Source: Apiospora phragmitis
Lineage: Eukaryota; Ascomycota; Sordariomycetes; Amphisphaeriales; Apiosporaceae
Assembly (NCBI GenBank): GCA_038363925.1
Contig: JAQQWL010000013.1
Location: 1,240,001-1,304,000, forward strand
Direction of reading: 5' to 3'
Length of the DNA stretch: 64,000 nucleotides
Each line of letters opens with the position of its first letter. Position 1 is the stretch's first letter. The notes under the pieces were generated by a model. The model searched no databases. It was not told where the DNA came from and worked only from the letters and a program-made list of their open reading frames with translations. Positions 61,166 through 64,000 of the stretch are shown piece by piece. Position numbers and translations under genes: made by a program.

Positions 61166-64000
61166 CCATCTCCTTCTCCTTGGAACAAGTTTGGTTTATT
61201 TTTAATTCCTGTCGTCATCGGAAGGATTTCGTGAGGAAATGTGGGTGTCGAGATAGCTCTCCCCTGGGCCACAGTTTACGTCAACAACATCCTCACCCCC
61301 TGTTACATATGTATTCCCCCTTCTCCAGTGGGGGAAAATGGGGGCCCCGCATTGGAAGCCCGCCTGTCCAGCAGTACGTAACCTTACAAGCGTACCTATG
61401 TTTCCAATGCTTGTCGCTCCCACACTTATGTTTTGCCCAGGAAACCTTGGATCCAATGAAATTTCCCCGGCACTACGGGAGTACTAGATATTCTAGAAAT
61501 AAGGCGGGAATGTGTGGAACAGCAGCCGGGTACTCCTACTGTCGGTGCAATAGGTTACTAGCAGAGAAGAAGAAAGAAAAGAAGTAACCTGCCAAAAGCA
61601 GTGACGCGTCACCATTGACTGGGGCTACGAATGACGGGCATATGGACAGTCTACTTGCTACATACAGTATGTTCGATCCTATGCGCTGTGTAACGCCCTT
61701 TTTTTCTGGGGCAGCGCTGTTTGCGCTGGAGGTCGTATAGTAGTACAGGAATGTGATCACGTCAGCTCTCTCATGTGTGTAGTTGGCAATGCGAAAAGTT
61801 TTTCTTCCCGGCTTACACTCACTTCTCGCTAACTAAGACCCCCACCCTATATACTGATGAGTGTGTATGTTTGTTTGTGGATTATTATTACAAGCCACCA
61901 TGAGCCCTTTCAGATGCATCCTCCCGGGGGCCGCACTGTGCAGTGGACGAGAGGGTGAAAAACGAACAATTATGATGCGAGTGTCATGTCGATGGTGGGG
62001 GCTGAAGGAGGATTTTCGGTGGTTGTAAAATGGCTGAGCCCAAAGAGGAACTGAACAGAAAAAGAAGCAAATACCCTTGACAGGGTTCCCCAGATGAGAT
62101 ATAATATACGACACACACACGCACGAAATACATGAATACAGGCAGATAGATAGCCAGAGAAATGGGAGAAAAATACGTGGCCGGCATTGCAAAGAGGCGC
62201 CAATATCTTCCCACCGCTCCTTGTGTGTAAGAAGAAAATTTTCATCACCATTACCTACATATGTGCTTTTGGTGGCACACGTGGGCTCGTCGTGTGTACC
62301 TACAACAGTGAGGGAGGGCTGTGTCACTGATGCCGGCTGACTACTACCATCTCGGGGACGTCCGGGGGAGAGAAGAAGGTGTGTCTGCTTCCCCCTTATC
62401 TCTTTTGCTCAGCCAGCCAGTCCTCTGGTGTTTATTGTCGTTGCCGTCTTCTCTCTCCCGCACTTTGTAACACTGCAGACAGCCAACAGGCGTGACAGAG
62501 AAGAGGGAGAGGAAAGACAAGAAGCGAGTTAAGCACATCTGTCCCTCCGATACAAATCACATTGGCGATGTCTTTGGACCGAAAGAGTAGGACCGGGAAG
62601 TGATTGGTCGTTTATATAATACACAGCCCGCCAACCGCAGGCGTCAGGTCAGATACGTGTTTAATTGAACGGCGTGACGGGTGAGACGCCCAGCAAGAGT
62701 ATTGGAAGTGATTGGTACTATTTTCTGAGGAGGGTTTCTTTTTGGGGACACACACTTTCTCCTTTTCTGGCTAGCTACTGTACTTGCTTAGCCTTTTCGT
62801 CTTTCTTCCCGTCGCCTGGAATTACCAGATCGGGGCGAACTGCGGGTTGTGGTCCTCCCTTGCTGATTGATGATACATGCTGCCCACTATGCGCGAGTCA
62901 GACAAACAGGAGGCGACAAGACATGTCAGGACGGCAGGGCAGAAAATTAGAATAAACCAAAGCGAACACGCCCAAATGTGAGAAAATAGAGCCAAGGAGT
63001 GTCAAGGCCATGGAACAAATTAAAATACCAATAGGCGCGCCACCCCCAAGTGGGTAAGTAATGCATCAAACTATGTACTGTGTAGAAGCAGTTCACCGAC
63101 CCCTTTGCTTACCTGCGTCTTCGACTAACTAAAGGGGCGCACGATGTTAGGCATCAAGATACTCGAGGTGAACCGGACAAGAACAACCTACGCATAATAG
63201 CCGATTCTTTGCAGGGTGAAAGGGAGTCTCGAGAAGGGCGACAATAATTCCAGAATTACGTAGCAGTAGTAGGCAGGGCAGGTAGGGTAGTAATAAAGAA
63301 GCCCACCTCCATCTTATCAGACACAAATGTAGCAGCAGGCGACAGTTGAGACAGAGCATGGGTCAGTAGCGGTAATGGACAGTTCGTACCTAACCTGTTC
63401 GCTCCCACAATGATCAGCAGGGCGGACCGTCGAGGCGCATAGCAACGCATCTAGGTACATCTCTACTTATCTGCGCAGAGGCTTGATTAGCTATACACAC
63501 GTATGCGGGGTAATACCGACACATCTATCCGCCTGCTTTACCTAAGAAATGTGTACCTCTTCCCCGGGGGGCCACCAAGCCTCTGGGGCTTGGCCGCAGC
63601 ACATAATAAATGGGTATGGGGGTACATACCCTCTTTAATCTGCTTCCAATCGACTCATTCGCATGAATATCGAGCCATGCCGGTAACCACAATTGCGCCT
63701 CTCCTTCCAAGACCTGGTTCGAGACCACACACACGGCCACACTTGAGGCCAGTACATCATTGGTCCTCCCAACTTGTTTGGGCAGAACCGAGCGCCTCGG
63801 AGTTTGAAAACATTGTAGTAGTATTATTATATCGACATACTGTCAGAGTGCCCTGCCCTGCTTAATACAACGGCTCCTATACACCAGCCGAAATGGTTCA
63901 CGTGAAAGATGACAGTGTTCGAGTTTAGTTGAGTTGAGTTGAAATAAGTCAATTGACAGTCTCGCTTTTTTGCCCTTTACATCCTCATCCATATCGGATA

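Larger units (their letters stand above)
52903..64000. other. Gene-poor region of about 11 kb at the right end
   Basis: No frame has recognisable motifs. The longest (minus, 60436-61272, 278 codons) owes its acidic run to a TTC repeat and has no supporting features. The region contains several microsatellites and many C/T-rich and T-rich stretches. It may be the long 5' region of a gene beyond the window. No tRNA, rRNA or transposon structure was identified. Confidence 0.5.

Noticed and set aside
60436..61272. 278-codon minus-strand open frame with polyglutamate and His/Thr-rich parts
   Set aside because: Its length depends on TTC and CA microsatellites. It has no conserved motif or splice support, and its composition is that of translated simple repeats.

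Overview
The window is nuclear DNA from a filamentous ascomycete (Pezizomycotina, most likely a Sordariomycete). Genes have several short introns (mostly 47-100 nt) with GTAAGT/GTACGT-like donors and YAG acceptors. The protein families are typical of these fungi: Dfg5/Dcw1 mannanase, ABCC transporter, SUR7, VIB-1/XprG-type NDT80 factor, Glo3, Tim21. There are no prokaryotic operons, rRNA genes, convincing tRNA genes or CRISPR arrays. I assigned gene models by splicing open frames by hand and checking that phases close.

Layout. (1) 1-23.6 kb is gene-dense: GPI-type GH76 mannanase (-), LRR-like conserved fungal protein (-), a 15-intron ABCC transporter (-), SUR7/PalI membrane protein (+), MscL-type mechanosensitive channel (+), short-chain dehydrogenase (-), nitronate monooxygenase (-), bifunctional HPPK-DHPS folate enzyme (+), PIN/auxin-efflux-like carrier (+). 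(2) 23.6-46.5 kb is gene-poor. It holds one clear gene, an NDT80/PhoG-domain regulator of the VIB-1/XprG type, in a region of about 11 kb upstream and 9 kb downstream without convincing genes, plus a decayed HET-like relic near 44-45 kb. (3) 46.5-52.9 kb is dense again: Glo3 ArfGAP (-), Tim21 (+), a small unknown protein (-), and a BTB + bromodomain fusion protein (+). (4) 52.9-64 kb shows no supportable gene, only simple repeats and short random frames.

Two things stand out. First, eight of the thirteen multi-exon or long genes carry single-base frameshifts (ten in all), mostly in or beside C/G homopolymers, while the protein on both sides remains conserved. This looks like residual indel error in the assembly rather than mass gene decay, and automatic gene models here will be wrong. 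Second, there are biologically interesting architectures: a fungal MscL with a C-terminal CxxC...CxxC module next to a SUR7 tetraspan gene, a BTB-bromodomain fusion whose acetyl-lysine-reading asparagine position appears to be Trp, and a VIB-1-like factor in a very large non-coding domain a few kb from a HET-like relic.

Functionally, the left block is rich in cell-surface and membrane functions (wall glycan cross-linking, membrane-domain protein, mechanosensitive channel, drug exporter, carrier) with metabolic enzymes between. The right block is housekeeping (Golgi-ER trafficking, mitochondrial import) plus a chromatin/adaptor-type protein. Nothing suggests a secondary-metabolite cluster or recent horizontal transfer of the whole region.
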